Counted from the first letter of the stretch, positions 9,504 to 17,626 are shown. The stretch is DNA of 64,000 nt from Desulfurococcaceae archaeon (GCA_020833225.1 JAJHQS010000001.1:1-64000), one strand, 5' to 3'. Numbers and translations are program-made. Notes: a model not told the origin generated them from the letters alone.

Positions 9504-10730
9504 GTGTTGGTAATTAACCTGGAAAAAGCGAGATTTCTTACCACTATGATTTTAAAGTCTGTAGTTATTAAGAAACAAGGGTTTAATAGCACATACAGAA
9601 GTATTGTGAGAAAATATAGACTTAGTGAGCGAGAAGCCGAACAATATTATCGACTCCTCTACAATATTGTAATGTATTATCATAGTTTAAAGTTCTTAGC
9701 GGGATATTTTGGATTTAAATCCAGCATTCAAGGTATTGTAGAATATCTCTATAAGAGGGGTTTTACATGGCAATTAATTAAAGAAGACATAGAAAACACC
9801 GCTAAAAATTTCTCAAAATTAACGAAGATCTCCCTTCTTTATAGTTATCCTCTATGGCTAATAAAAGATCTATCTAGTAAAATATCATTAGTTGATTTAG
9901 AGTTGATGTTTAAATCCCTCAATACCAGGAAGAGATGGCTAAGGGCTAATTTGTCTAGATATGCGCTTGAAGAAGTAATAGCCTGCCTAGAGAGCTCTAA
10001 ATTAGATGTTAAACGCCACGACGTGTTTCACGATATTTTTCAATTAAAAGATCCTTTTGAGAAGATCGGTAAAAACCCATGTATTCTTAAAGGAGTCGTA
10101 ATACCACAAGATATAAGCTCTTACATTGTAGGACTAATTGCACAGAGCTATGCGCTAGGTGATTTTCTTGACGCGTGTAGTTCTCCTGGTCTAAAACTCG
10201 TCCAGGTAGCAAGTAACTGCAAGGTAAAACGTTTAGTAGCCGTTGATTTAAGCGAGAGAAGAGTAAGAATTATACCAAAAACATTTTCATTAATAACGTT
10301 TCAAGTAAATCCAATAGTACTAATAATTCAGGGAGATTCGAGAAGAATTAATTACAATATTAAATTTGATATGGTATTACTAGATGCTCCATGTAGTAAT
10401 AGTGGAGCGATATATGATGATCCAGCATTTAAAATACGCTTAAGTAGAAATTTAATTAAACGTGCACACATAATACAGTACTCGTTACTTTCAAATCTCC
10501 TTAAACAAGGTAAACTAGTTCTATACGCCACTTGTAGTATACATCCGCTTGAAGGTGAAGAGATTATAGAGAGAGTACTAGTAGAACACGACGTTGACCT
10601 TGTGAAGATAAATTATCCATATTTAGAAAGTGGTTATGGAAAATATGCTTTTTCACATAGTGTATATAGAATATATCCTCATAGAATACAAGGTCAAGGT
10701 TTTTTTATAGCGTTGCTTAAACCGAGGTAG
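9504..10730 (+). CDS. NOL1/NOP2/Sun-family RNA cytosine-C5 methyltransferase
   Basis: This protein is predicted to methylate C5 of cytosine in tRNA or rRNA using S-adenosylmethionine. Motif IV 'DAPCSNSG' and motif VI 'YATCSIHPLEGEE' carry the two catalytic cysteines. Motif I, normally D-x-C-A-A-P-G-G-K-T, reads 'DACSSPGLKLVQVAS', so the second glycine and the KT are altered. The first 150 residues resemble the NusB-like helical domain of RsmB-type enzymes. It starts about 35 bp after pheS and is followed 5 bp later by a radical SAM gene, so the three probably form one operon concerned with tRNA or rRNA. The RNA target is unknown. Confidence 0.82.
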   Translation: MLVINLEKARFLTTMILKSVVIKKQGFNSTYRSIVRKYRLSEREAEQYYRLLYNIVMYYHSLKFLAGYFGFKSSIQGIVEYLYKRGFTWQLIKEDIENTAKNFSKLTKISLLYSYPLWLIKDLSSKISLVDLELMFKSLNTRKRWLRANLSRYALEEVIACLESSKLDVKRHDVFHDIFQLKDPFEKIGKNPCILKGVVIPQDISSYIVGLIAQSYALGDFLDACSSPGLKLVQVASNCKVKRLVAVDLSERRVRIIPKTFSLITFQVNPIVLIIQGDSRRINYNIKFDMVLLDAPCSNSGAIYDDPAFKIRLSRNLIKRAHIIQYSLLSNLLKQGKLVLYATCSIHPLEGEEIIERVLVEHDVDLVKINYPYLESGYGKYAFSHSVYRIYPHRIQGQGFFIALLKPR

Positions 10731-10735
10731 ACTCT

Positions 10736-11710
10736 ATGAATATTCAATTACTACATGTATATGGATTTTACTTTAGTAATATAATTGGCAACGTAATCCT
10801 CGCGGATCCTCTCTTACCGCCTAAAAAATGCCCGCTCGACTGCATTTCATGTCCTCTTGGTGTAACTAAGAGATTTGAGCGAGAAGTAGAACAAAGAGTT
10901 GATGTTAATAGTATAATTAGCGAGCTTCAAGAAATTGTAGAAGTATTTAAACAGATTTTTTTAAACATAGATGCTATTTACATGTGGGGTTTCGGCGATC
11001 CATTGGTATTAAGCAATTTAGATAGCGTTGTGAAAGCCGTAAGTCAATTTGTTAACGATCGTGGATTAAAGACAAAAATACTTCTTCATGCAAGTAGTGT
11101 TAATATAGGAAGACTTGTAAAACACAGAGAAATCCTAGATTACGTAGATGATGTAATAGTACCTTATATGTGGTATGGTGAAGACAAAGTCTCTCTGGGG
11201 TGGAATTTAGAGCATAACTTTAACCTGTTCCTAGAAATGATGAAGAGCGTTAACATGTTAAATAAGAATAAGATTACGGTAGAATTACATGTCTTCAGAA
11301 TAGGGGATTTAATATATCCAGATCAACATCACTTAGCAGAAACCATAGCACACTTGAGAAACACGAAAATAGAAAACATAGTAATTAAACGTGTAGATAG
11401 GCCTTCGGAAGGTCATGTGCTAAAACCAGCACCTGAAGGCTATGTTAATAGAGTTAAAGAGGAATTGATAAATTCAGGCTTTAGAGTAAGTGTAGACGTG
11501 TTCACACCGATTAAGAGGAGAATAGCGTGGAGAAACACTATAACAGCACTTTATAATTACATTGTGAGGATACCTTTAAAATATAGTGAAATAAAAGAGA
11601 TGTATGGTGATCTAGGGGTGGAGGCTTTAAATAATTTAATCGCGAAGAACTTAGCTGTGAGAAGAGCGTGGAGTGGAAATATATATTTTAAAGGCCTAGT
11701 TGCTCGGTAA
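10736..11710 (+). CDS. Radical SAM protein with C-terminal winged helix
   Basis: The sequence 'KKCPLDCISCPLG' near residue 33 gives the C-x3-C-x2-C motif that holds the radical SAM 4Fe-4S cluster. 'YMWGFGDPLVLSNLDSVV' has the form of the SAM-binding 'GGEPLL' region. The middle forms a TIM-barrel-like alternation. The last 60 residues ('IPLKYSEIKEMYGDLGVEALNNLIAKNLAVRRAW') look like a winged helix-turn-helix. I cannot name the substrate. It begins 5 bp after the RNA methyltransferase, which hints at RNA modification, but this is inference. Confidence 0.65.
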   Translation: MNIQLLHVYGFYFSNIIGNVILADPLLPPKKCPLDCISCPLGVTKRFEREVEQRVDVNSIISELQEIVEVFKQIFLNIDAIYMWGFGDPLVLSNLDSVVKAVSQFVNDRGLKTKILLHASSVNIGRLVKHREILDYVDDVIVPYMWYGEDKVSLGWNLEHNFNLFLEMMKSVNMLNKNKITVELHVFRIGDLIYPDQHHLAETIAHLRNTKIENIVIKRVDRPSEGHVLKPAPEGYVNRVKEELINSGFRVSVDVFTPIKRRIAWRNTITALYNYIVRIPLKYSEIKEMYGDLGVEALNNLIAKNLAVRRAWSGNIYFKGLVAR

Positions 11711-11821
11711 AGAGCTCTTCTTAGATCTTTTAGTTCTTATATATTTTATTATACTAATAACGAGTGCTATAAGTGAGAGTAATAGAGGGTAAGTAAAAAG
11801 TAATATGAGCTCAATATTCAA
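11696..11821 (-). CDS. Candidate small membrane protein (41 aa)
   Basis: This small ORF is not in the ORF track. It starts with TTG at 11821, only 15 bp after the stop of the gamma-glutamyltransferase gene on the same strand, and ends inside the 3' end of the convergent radical SAM gene. The predicted peptide has one continuous hydrophobic segment ('ELILLFTYPLLLSLIALVISIIKY') followed by a strongly basic tail ('IRTKRSKKSS'), the pattern of a single-pass membrane protein with its C-terminus inside. No ribosome-binding site is clear. Plausible but unproven. Confidence 0.35.
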   Translation of the reverse strand: MNIELILLFTYPLLLSLIALVISIIKYIRTKRSKKSSLPSN

Positions 11822-11836
11822 GGTTTTCGCACGCCT

Positions 11837-13339
11837 TTAAATAGCTAATGCTATTCCTTCACTCCTCGGATCATTTGTGAGCTCAACCTTACCTTCACGT
11901 AGTACTCCCACGTGTACATAGCCTGGTGCAGAGTAATAGTCTATGCTCTTAATTTTTACAATGCCATTACTTTGAGGAGGAGTAAGGGGTTTCTCAACTA
12001 CGACTTCTTGAGTATCATAGAATTCGGTGTAAATAAATCGAGGTGCTTCAATAGCTTTTGCTATTGGCATTTTATACACAAAGATGTTCTCATAAATTCT
12101 CAGGTGAAGTTGAGGTCTATAGTCTCCGCCAACACACCCGATTATATATTTTTCTTTATCATCACTAATAGCTAGTATTGAGAGCGTGTGCAATGGTACT
12201 TTTTTAGGTGCAGGGCTATTTGGCAACCCTTCTCTCCTAGCGAATCCTATTGCCCTATTTTGAACAGGAAAACCCTTGGCTATGAGCCCCGAGCCGAATG
12301 GATAGAAGAGACTTTGAATAAAGCCTAATATGGACTCATTATCTGAAACTATAAAGAAAGTAGTGTCAGAAGATGTGTGCTTGTGTGTAATATTCATCTG
12401 TGGTTTTTTTAACATAGTCTCTGCGGCTGAGTAGTTTACATATATTTGAGGATCTATACTCATGTAGTCTGGATCTCCAATGAATAAGTCTCTGAACATG
12501 TAAGAGTTCTTAGTAGGCTCAGACCACTTTATAATTCTAATAGGAGAGTCAAAGGGCTCCTTGTAGAGGCCTTGCTCATAAAGCGCACTAATTAACTGGA
12601 GTGTTGTTACTCCCTGAGTGCTGGGAGGTAGCTCATAGAGAACTTTACCATCTACTTCTAATTTTAAAGGCTTTAATTTAATGCTCTCATGTTCCATGAA
12701 ATCATCTAAACCTAAGTTCACTCCTTGTTCTTGTAATTCTTCTACGAGTTGTTCGGCGAGGTCTCCATAGTAGAACTCTTCATAACCTCGAGAAGCAATT
12801 AATCTAAGTGTACTAGCCATATCTCTGTTAACCACATACGATCCTGTCTTAACACCCTTAAAATACCGTGCCCACTTATATCCTTCTAAGTCTTTCTCAT
12901 ATGTAGAGCTTGCAAGGCCTAAAAACCATCCGGCGTAAAACCCTCTATAGGCAAGATCTATAGCGGGCTTTAAAAGCTCTTCAAGCGGAAGTGTGGCATA
13001 TTCTTCATATATAGTCCCCCACAAGTAAACTAGTCCTGGAATAGTTACAGTTAGTGGACCACGTAAAGGGTTGAGTTTTAAAAAGTCATTCACAGGAAAA
13101 CCGCTTGGAGATCTACCTGCTGACGCGTATGCCACTACTTCGTCTCCAATAAAACCCAGTAAAAATGCGTCACCACCAGGACCACCCATTTGTGGTTGTA
13201 TAACTGATAGTACAGCACTAATTGCTATTATAGCGTCAAATGCATTGCCACCTTTTTCTAGAACTTCAACTCCAATTTTAGTGGCTACCGGGTGATCGCT
13301 CGTAACACCTCTCCTTCCGATGGCGATTTTGATTGGCAA
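11837..13339 (-). CDS. Gamma-glutamyltransferase family protein (Ntn hydrolase)
   Basis: Members of this family are N-terminal-nucleophile hydrolases that self-cleave and then hydrolyse or transfer gamma-glutamyl or related acyl-amide groups. The N-terminal part has 'GRRGVTSDHPVATKIGVEVLEKGGNAFDA' and 'PQMGGPGGDAFLL'. The processing site is the 'SSDTTFFIVSDNES' stretch, where the second threonine would become the nucleophile. There is no signal peptide, so a cytoplasmic location is likely. Length is about 500 aa. The track starts at GTG 13348, but AGGTGA 4 nt before the TTG at 13339 favours the latter. It is directly downstream of the CoA-transferase gene (about 15 bp), so the pair probably share an acyl-group pathway. 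True substrate unknown. Confidence 0.8.
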   Translation of the reverse strand: MPIKIAIGRRGVTSDHPVATKIGVEVLEKGGNAFDAIIAISAVLSVIQPQMGGPGGDAFLLGFIGDEVVAYASAGRSPSGFPVNDFLKLNPLRGPLTVTIPGLVYLWGTIYEEYATLPLEELLKPAIDLAYRGFYAGWFLGLASSTYEKDLEGYKWARYFKGVKTGSYVVNRDMASTLRLIASRGYEEFYYGDLAEQLVEELQEQGVNLGLDDFMEHESIKLKPLKLEVDGKVLYELPPSTQGVTTLQLISALYEQGLYKEPFDSPIRIIKWSEPTKNSYMFRDLFIGDPDYMSIDPQIYVNYSAAETMLKKPQMNITHKHTSSDTTFFIVSDNESILGFIQSLFYPFGSGLIAKGFPVQNRAIGFARREGLPNSPAPKKVPLHTLSILAISDDKEKYIIGCVGGDYRPQLHLRIYENIFVYKMPIAKAIEAPRFIYTEFYDTQEVVVEKPLTPPQSNGIVKIKSIDYYSAPGYVHVGVLREGKVELTNDPRSEGIALAI

Positions 13340-13354
13340 AATGTTCACCTGTTT

Positions 13355-14563
13355 TCACGTACAGATAGATTTACTAATTTCATCTGAGTAGTATACGACA
13401 CCTTCTCTCTTTAACTTGCAAATATCTTCAAGGGAGTAGCCAAGCTCTCTTAAAATTTCCACAGTGTGTTCTCCTAGGAGTGGTGGGTGAAGTCTGTTTA
13501 CGTATCTATTATTATTAATGTAAATAGGTGTGCTTAAATGTGAGATTTCACCTAGTTTGGGGTGTTTAATTTTAATTACAAGGTCACTTGTCTTAATATA
13601 TGGGTCTTCGAACACCTCATTAATATCATAAACTGGTGCAGAGGGAACACCGCTCTCCTCTAAGAGCTTAATCCAGTAGTCTCTACTATTTGTAGCAAAA
13701 ATATTCTGCAGTATTTTTACTAACTCGTCTCTATTTACAACTCGGTCAGCGTTAGTTCTAAATCTAGGATCCTCAGCTAGGTCTTCTCTACCTAGTGCTT
13801 TACACATCGCTTGCCAGAGTTTATCATTAGCAGCAGCGATAATAAACCATTTTCCCTCACTATCCTGAAAAGCCTGGTATGGAGCTATTGAGGGGTGTGC
13901 GTGACCCATTCTTTTAACTATCACGCCTGTGAGAAGATACATTATTGGGACATAGCACATTGAGAACACAGCTGTATCAAACATAGGGACTTCTATTTTA
14001 ACCGGCTTAATATTAGCGTGAAGTGTTGCTAATACATAGATAACAGCCATCATACCTGTTATTACGTCGAAGAGCGCAAAACTAACTCTAACGGGAGGCC
14101 TATTCTCCTCGCCTGTGGTCGCCATTAAACCCGACATAGCTTGTATTATAATGTCATATGCTGCCTTATACTCGTAAATGCTATTACGCCTAAACCCCTT
14201 AATACTAACATATATGACCTCTGGATTAACTTTCACAATGTTTTCGTAGTCGACACCAAGTTTTTCAGGAACGCCGGGTCTAAAATTCTCTACCACAATG
14301 TGAGATCTCTTGGCGATCTCGTAGGCTATTTTTCGCCCCCTCTCATCTTTTAAATTCACAGCTATGCTCTTTTTACCTCTGTTAATAGCCATGTAGTAAG
14401 CACTCTCACCATTTATGAAAGGAGCCCATGTCCTGGTTTCATCGCCTTGAAGAGGTTCAAGTTTTATTATTTCAGCACCTAGGTCAGCTAAGACCATTGT
14501 TGCAAAAGGCCCTGCTAATGCATGGCTAAGATCCAGGACTCTTATATCACGTAGTAACATCAT
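13355..14563 (-). CDS. CaiB/BaiF family III CoA-transferase
   Basis: Family III transferases move CoA between carboxylic acids in the cytoplasm through an aspartyl-CoA thioester. The N-terminus 'RDIRVLDLSHALAGPFATMVLADLGAEIIKLEP' is diagnostic, followed by 'INRGKKSIAVNLKDERGRKIAYEIAKRSHIVVENFRPGVPEKLGVDYE'. The ORF track begins 24 codons upstream at 14635. A GGGGAT ribosome-binding site just before two ATGs at 14563 and 14560 gives the conventional N-terminus. It heads a short operon with the gamma-glutamyltransferase homologue. Donor and acceptor acids cannot be told from sequence. Confidence 0.85.
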   Translation of the reverse strand: MMLLRDIRVLDLSHALAGPFATMVLADLGAEIIKLEPLQGDETRTWAPFINGESAYYMAINRGKKSIAVNLKDERGRKIAYEIAKRSHIVVENFRPGVPEKLGVDYENIVKVNPEVIYVSIKGFRRNSIYEYKAAYDIIIQAMSGLMATTGEENRPPVRVSFALFDVITGMMAVIYVLATLHANIKPVKIEVPMFDTAVFSMCYVPIMYLLTGVIVKRMGHAHPSIAPYQAFQDSEGKWFIIAAANDKLWQAMCKALGREDLAEDPRFRTNADRVVNRDELVKILQNIFATNSRDYWIKLLEESGVPSAPVYDINEVFEDPYIKTSDLVIKIKHPKLGEISHLSTPIYINNNRYVNRLHPPLLGEHTVEILRELGYSLEDICKLKREGVVYYSDEISKSICT

Positions 14564-14710
14564 ATATCCCCAAACATGTAATTTTTCACAGTTATTTTTA
14601 AATAGAATCAATAAATATGTATGTTGTAATACCACGCTAAAAATCCTAATAGTAGAGTACTATAGTTTACAAAGATCACGGTATTACAGCAATATCACTA
14701 TCTCCGCCCT

Positions 14711-14718
14711 TTAAAAGA
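14711..14718 (+). promoter_or_regulatory. TATA box of cdvB
   Basis: TTTAAAAG lies about 30 bp before the GTG start of cdvB at 14745, so the transcript would start within a few nucleotides of the GTG. No ribosome-binding site is present. Together these predict a leaderless mRNA for the first gene of the division operon. Confidence 0.5.
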
Positions 14719-14744
14719 CTACTCCACAGCGATTTTATAGTGGC

Positions 14745-15638
14745 GTGAAGGTGGGTAGAGTGTCGATTTCTAGTATTAGAGAAGGGTTAGGAGGAATTTT
14801 CTCGACATTTAGAATAAAAGACCCTGTTAAACGTGGGATAGTTGAATCTACCACGCTAATAGAGAAGATGTTAAGGACTCTTGAATCATCTAGAAGGAGC
14901 TTAGAAACACTGGCTGAAGAGTATAAAAAACGAGTAAAAACACCAGGACAAGAGAGTGAAATAGCTAGAATTATTGATGAAGAGGTAAAAAACATATATG
15001 CATATCTCTCTCTAATAACAAAAACAATACATGATTTGACAAGGGTTAAGTACAGATTAGAGACATTATTCTATATTGAAGAGCCTCTGAAAGTTATCCC
15101 AGAAATACTCACTGAATTAAAGAACATTGAGCCCGAGTTAGAAAAGATAAATCCACAACTCTTAACACACATTAGAGCATTAGAGCAGAGAGTAGCAAGC
15201 ATCTTAGCCGTAACATCTCCTGTCAATAATATTGGGGTAACATTACAGTTGCCACCTAGTAGAGAGAGTGAAACTTCACAACAGACAGTACCCACTAAAT
15301 TACAGAGTACTAATAATATAGTTTCAAGTAGTAAAATTGCTGAGAAAGAAAGCAGAGTGGAAAGGGGTATTATAAAACCTCTTGAAGCTCAAAACACACC
15401 CATTGATATAAGGCAACAAGTATTAGAACCTACACAAAAACATGTAGAAGTAGAGGCATCACTTATTGAAATACCTCTACATGTCCTTGAACAATGGGTT
15501 TTAAACGAGTTGAAAATAACTGCAGGCATACTAGATCTAGGTGTTTTTGAGAAGAAGTATGGAGTATCTAGAAAAAGAGTGTTAGAAGCACTCGCTTCTT
15601 TAGAGGCAAAGGGATTAGTAAAGATCAGACGTAGATAA
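14745..15638 (+). CDS. cdvB: CdvB, ESCRT-III homologue of the cell-division machinery
   Basis: CdvB polymerises at mid-cell and with CdvC drives membrane constriction in crenarchaea. Residues 1-160 are the helical ESCRT-III core: a basic first helix region ('STFRIKDPVKRGIVESTTLIEKMLRTLESSRRSLETLAEEYKKRV') and a second acidic helical half. A low-complexity linker follows, containing 'LQLPPS' at 167-172, a candidate MIM2-like motif for the CdvC MIT domain. The last 70 residues form a winged helix ('GVFEKKYGVSRKRVLEALASLEAKGLVKIRRR'), the CdvA-binding domain of CdvB. It is followed after 43 bp by cdvC. The upstream neighbour is not cdvA, which normally opens this operon. Confidence 0.88.
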   Translation: MKVGRVSISSIREGLGGIFSTFRIKDPVKRGIVESTTLIEKMLRTLESSRRSLETLAEEYKKRVKTPGQESEIARIIDEEVKNIYAYLSLITKTIHDLTRVKYRLETLFYIEEPLKVIPEILTELKNIEPELEKINPQLLTHIRALEQRVASILAVTSPVNNIGVTLQLPPSRESETSQQTVPTKLQSTNNIVSSSKIAEKESRVERGIIKPLEAQNTPIDIRQQVLEPTQKHVEVEASLIEIPLHVLEQWVLNELKITAGILDLGVFEKKYGVSRKRVLEALASLEAKGLVKIRRR

Positions 15639-15681
15639 AGCGATCTTCAAAAACAACATACTACAAGAAGGGATAGTAGAC

Positions 15682-16830
15682 ATGAGCATGCAGTATCTTG
15701 CAGATAAGGGTATGGAATATGCTCAGAGAGCTATAACGGCTGATCGTGGGGGAGATTACGAGAACGCTATTAAATACTATAAAATAGCGATAGAATTCTT
15801 CACAAAATACCTAACACTTTATCCTGACTCTCCTCTATCAGATCTCTATAGGGAACTCATTTCTAAGTATAAAAGCAGGGTTAAGATACTTGAAAATAAA
15901 ATGGAAAGTTCAAATAGGATACAGGATTCTCAAATACAAGAGCCTGAAAACGCTTTCGAAGTGCTTTATCCGGGTAAAAGACCCTCTAGGAAATTTTCAG
16001 ACCTCGTGGACCTCGAGGAGGTTAAGAGAGCACTTAAGAGGGCCATTATATATCCCGTTATAAATCCAAGCCTATATCCTTTAGGGTGGCCGAGGGCTGT
16101 TCTACTATTTGGACCTCCTGGATGCGGTAAAACAGAACTCGCCATCGCGCTGTCTAATGAAATTAATGCTACGTTAATTCACGTAACACCTGCTACGGTT
16201 ATGAGTAAGTGGCTTGGGGACGCTGAGAAAAACGTAAAAAAACTCTTCGAGACGGCTAGAAAGTTGTCTTCGACGGGAACGCCAGTTATAATATTTATTG
16301 ACGAGGTAGATGGACTCTTCCAGCAATATTCTGCGGAAGTAGGTGGTGAGAAGAGAGCCAGGAACCAGTTTTTAATAGAAATGGATGGATTAAGTGGTAA
16401 GGAATATAGTAATGTACATGTATTTGTTATAGGTGCTACAAATAAGCCTTGGGCTCTTGACATAGGATTTATTAGAAGGTTTGAAAGGAGAATTTTTGTT
16501 CCAGCACCAAGTAAAGAAGTTAGAAAAATGCTATTTGAACACTATATATCTAAACTCGCTAAAACATATAAAATCGGAAACCTCAACTACGATCTCCTCG
16601 CAGACCTCACGGAGAACTATAGTTCAGCAGACATAGTAGCTATAGTTAAAGAAGTTCAAAGTAATATAGTAGAGGAAATCAGCGAGAAGAAAATAAACCC
16701 CCAAGAAAGAGTAATATCGACAGAAGACTTCGTAAATGTAATTAAAAAACATAAACCCAGCATAGACTCTTCCCTATTAGAAGCATATAAAGAGTGGAGC
16801 AAACAATACGGAACACTAGACGTGTTTTAA
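15682..16830 (+). CDS. cdvC: CdvC, Vps4-type AAA ATPase of cell division
   Basis: CdvC remodels and disassembles ESCRT-III filaments with ATP. An N-terminal MIT domain (residues 1-75, three helices, 'AQRAITADRGGDYENAIKYYKIAIEFFTKYL') would bind CdvB tails. The AAA domain follows with Walker A 'GPPGCGKTE', Walker B 'IIFIDEVDG', sensor 'VIGATNKPW', arginine-finger region 'FIRRFERRIFVP' and a Vps4-like C-terminal helix. Length (382 aa) is typical. It is co-transcribed with cdvB. Confidence 0.93.
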   Translation: MSMQYLADKGMEYAQRAITADRGGDYENAIKYYKIAIEFFTKYLTLYPDSPLSDLYRELISKYKSRVKILENKMESSNRIQDSQIQEPENAFEVLYPGKRPSRKFSDLVDLEEVKRALKRAIIYPVINPSLYPLGWPRAVLLFGPPGCGKTELAIALSNEINATLIHVTPATVMSKWLGDAEKNVKKLFETARKLSSTGTPVIIFIDEVDGLFQQYSAEVGGEKRARNQFLIEMDGLSGKEYSNVHVFVIGATNKPWALDIGFIRRFERRIFVPAPSKEVRKMLFEHYISKLAKTYKIGNLNYDLLADLTENYSSADIVAIVKEVQSNIVEEISEKKINPQERVISTEDFVNVIKKHKPSIDSSLLEAYKEWSKQYGTLDVF

Positions 16831-16888
16831 CAGCAAATCTACCTTATTATTTGTCGTTAAAAATTTCTTTCGCGACTCACAAGAAAAA

Positions 16889-16896
16889 TTTATAAT
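16889..16896 (+). promoter_or_regulatory. TATA box of the candidate C/D box sRNA
   Basis: TTTATAAT lies about 30 bp before the C box of the candidate sRNA at 16921-16981, so transcription would start close to its expected 5' end. No protein gene begins nearby; the next is cren7, 320 bp further on with its own TATA box. Confidence 0.45.
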
Positions 16897-16920
16897 ACTA
16901 AGAGACAATCTCTTAGCTAA

Positions 16921-16981
16921 TGAATGATGAGAGTCGTGCCTAGAGACATATCATGATCTAAGACCCTGGGGTAGCTGAGAA
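16921..16981 (+). ncRNA. Candidate C/D box guide sRNA
   Basis: The sequence has a perfect C box ATGATGA (16924-16930) and a D box CTGA (16975-16978), 55 nt from end to end, the usual size of archaeal C/D sRNAs. A weaker internal pair is visible: GAGA as D' at 16943-16946 and ATGATCT as C' at 16953-16959, with a 6-nt spacer. The two guide segments are GAGTCGTGCCTA and AAGACCCTGGGGTAG. A TATA box is correctly placed upstream. It would direct 2'-O-methylation of rRNA or tRNA with L7Ae, Nop5 and fibrillarin. Targets were not determined. Confidence 0.55.
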
Positions 16982-17170
16982 TTATTTTACATGTAGAGAT
17001 GTAATTGCATTCAAGCTTCTTCTAGTGGATAAAGTAGCTCAAATTAATAGTGTCTTTATGTAACACCACGACGAGTTTCCATGAACAGTGCATGATGAAA
17101 TATAGTTGTTACTTAAAATAAGACAAAAAGGTAATACCTGCACACAACTCTACAAGTTAGTGTGGAAAAA

Positions 17171-17180
17171 GTATATAAAT
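17171..17180 (+). promoter_or_regulatory. TATA box of cren7
   Basis: GTATATAAAT lies about 35-40 bp before the ATG of cren7 at 17213. It predicts a transcript start near 17200, leaving a short leader with the GGTGAG ribosome-binding site. It also shows that the ORF-track start at 17162, which lies upstream of this box, is wrong. Confidence 0.6.
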
Positions 17181-17212
17181 CCTATAATGTGTATTTAGTA
17201 TTGGTGAGAAAT

Positions 17213-17398
17213 ATGCCCTGTACTGAGAAAGTTAAGGTAAAAACACCATCTGGTAAAGAGCTAGAGCTAATTCCAGTTAAAGTTTGGCAACTAGCCCCTG
17301 CTGGCAGAAAAGGTGTCAAGATAGGGTTATTCCAAGATCCAGAAACAGGCAGATTCTTCAGAGTCAAAGTACCTGACGAATACCCAGTATGTGGATAA
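17213..17398 (+). CDS. cren7: Cren7, crenarchaeal chromatin protein
   Basis: Cren7 is a small abundant protein that binds the DNA minor groove, bends DNA and constrains supercoils. The 61-residue product matches the family along its full length: '[55 protein letters not shown]'. The ORF track extends 17 codons too far; ATG 17213 is preceded by GGTGAG and a TATA box. It is monocistronic, between a candidate sRNA and pgk. Two cysteines stand near the ends (C3 and C60). Confidence 0.95.
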   Translation: MPCTEKVKVKTPSGKELELIPVKVWQLAPAGRKGVKIGLFQDPETGRFFRVKVPDEYPVCG

Positions 17399-17451
17399 CA
17401 ACTCCAAAAGTTTCTTTCTAAATACTTTTTTAATTTTAATACTCTCACCTT

Positions 17452-17471
17452 TTTATCTTAACTAAGATAAA
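17452..17471. repeat. Inverted repeat TTTATCTTA-AC-TAAGATAAA
   Basis: A perfect 9-bp inverted repeat with a 2-nt centre lies 55 bp after cren7 and about 220 bp before pgk, just after T-rich runs (near 17426-17456) that could terminate cren7 transcription. A protein-binding palindrome is possible, and the loop is too small for a stable hairpin. Function not determined. Confidence 0.4.
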
Positions 17472-17626
17472 TAAAGATCATACAAGTATTCGTACATGAA
17501 CTCATTGAGCATGATCCTATATTTTTAAAGTTTCATTAATTGATTAAAAATTATACCAGCAGAACATTTTCAACAAATACTTTAAAAACTATCTTGTTTC
17601 ATATACTACAGTACATTAGTATATGC

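Noticed and set aside
14735-14995. Minus-strand ORF opposite cdvB
   Set aside because: It is a shadow of the cdvB frame with Ser/Leu-rich composition and no ribosome-binding site.
17092-17098. ATGATGA box upstream of cren7 as a third C/D sRNA
   Set aside because: No CTGA box is found within 45-65 nt downstream and no C'/D' pair is visible.
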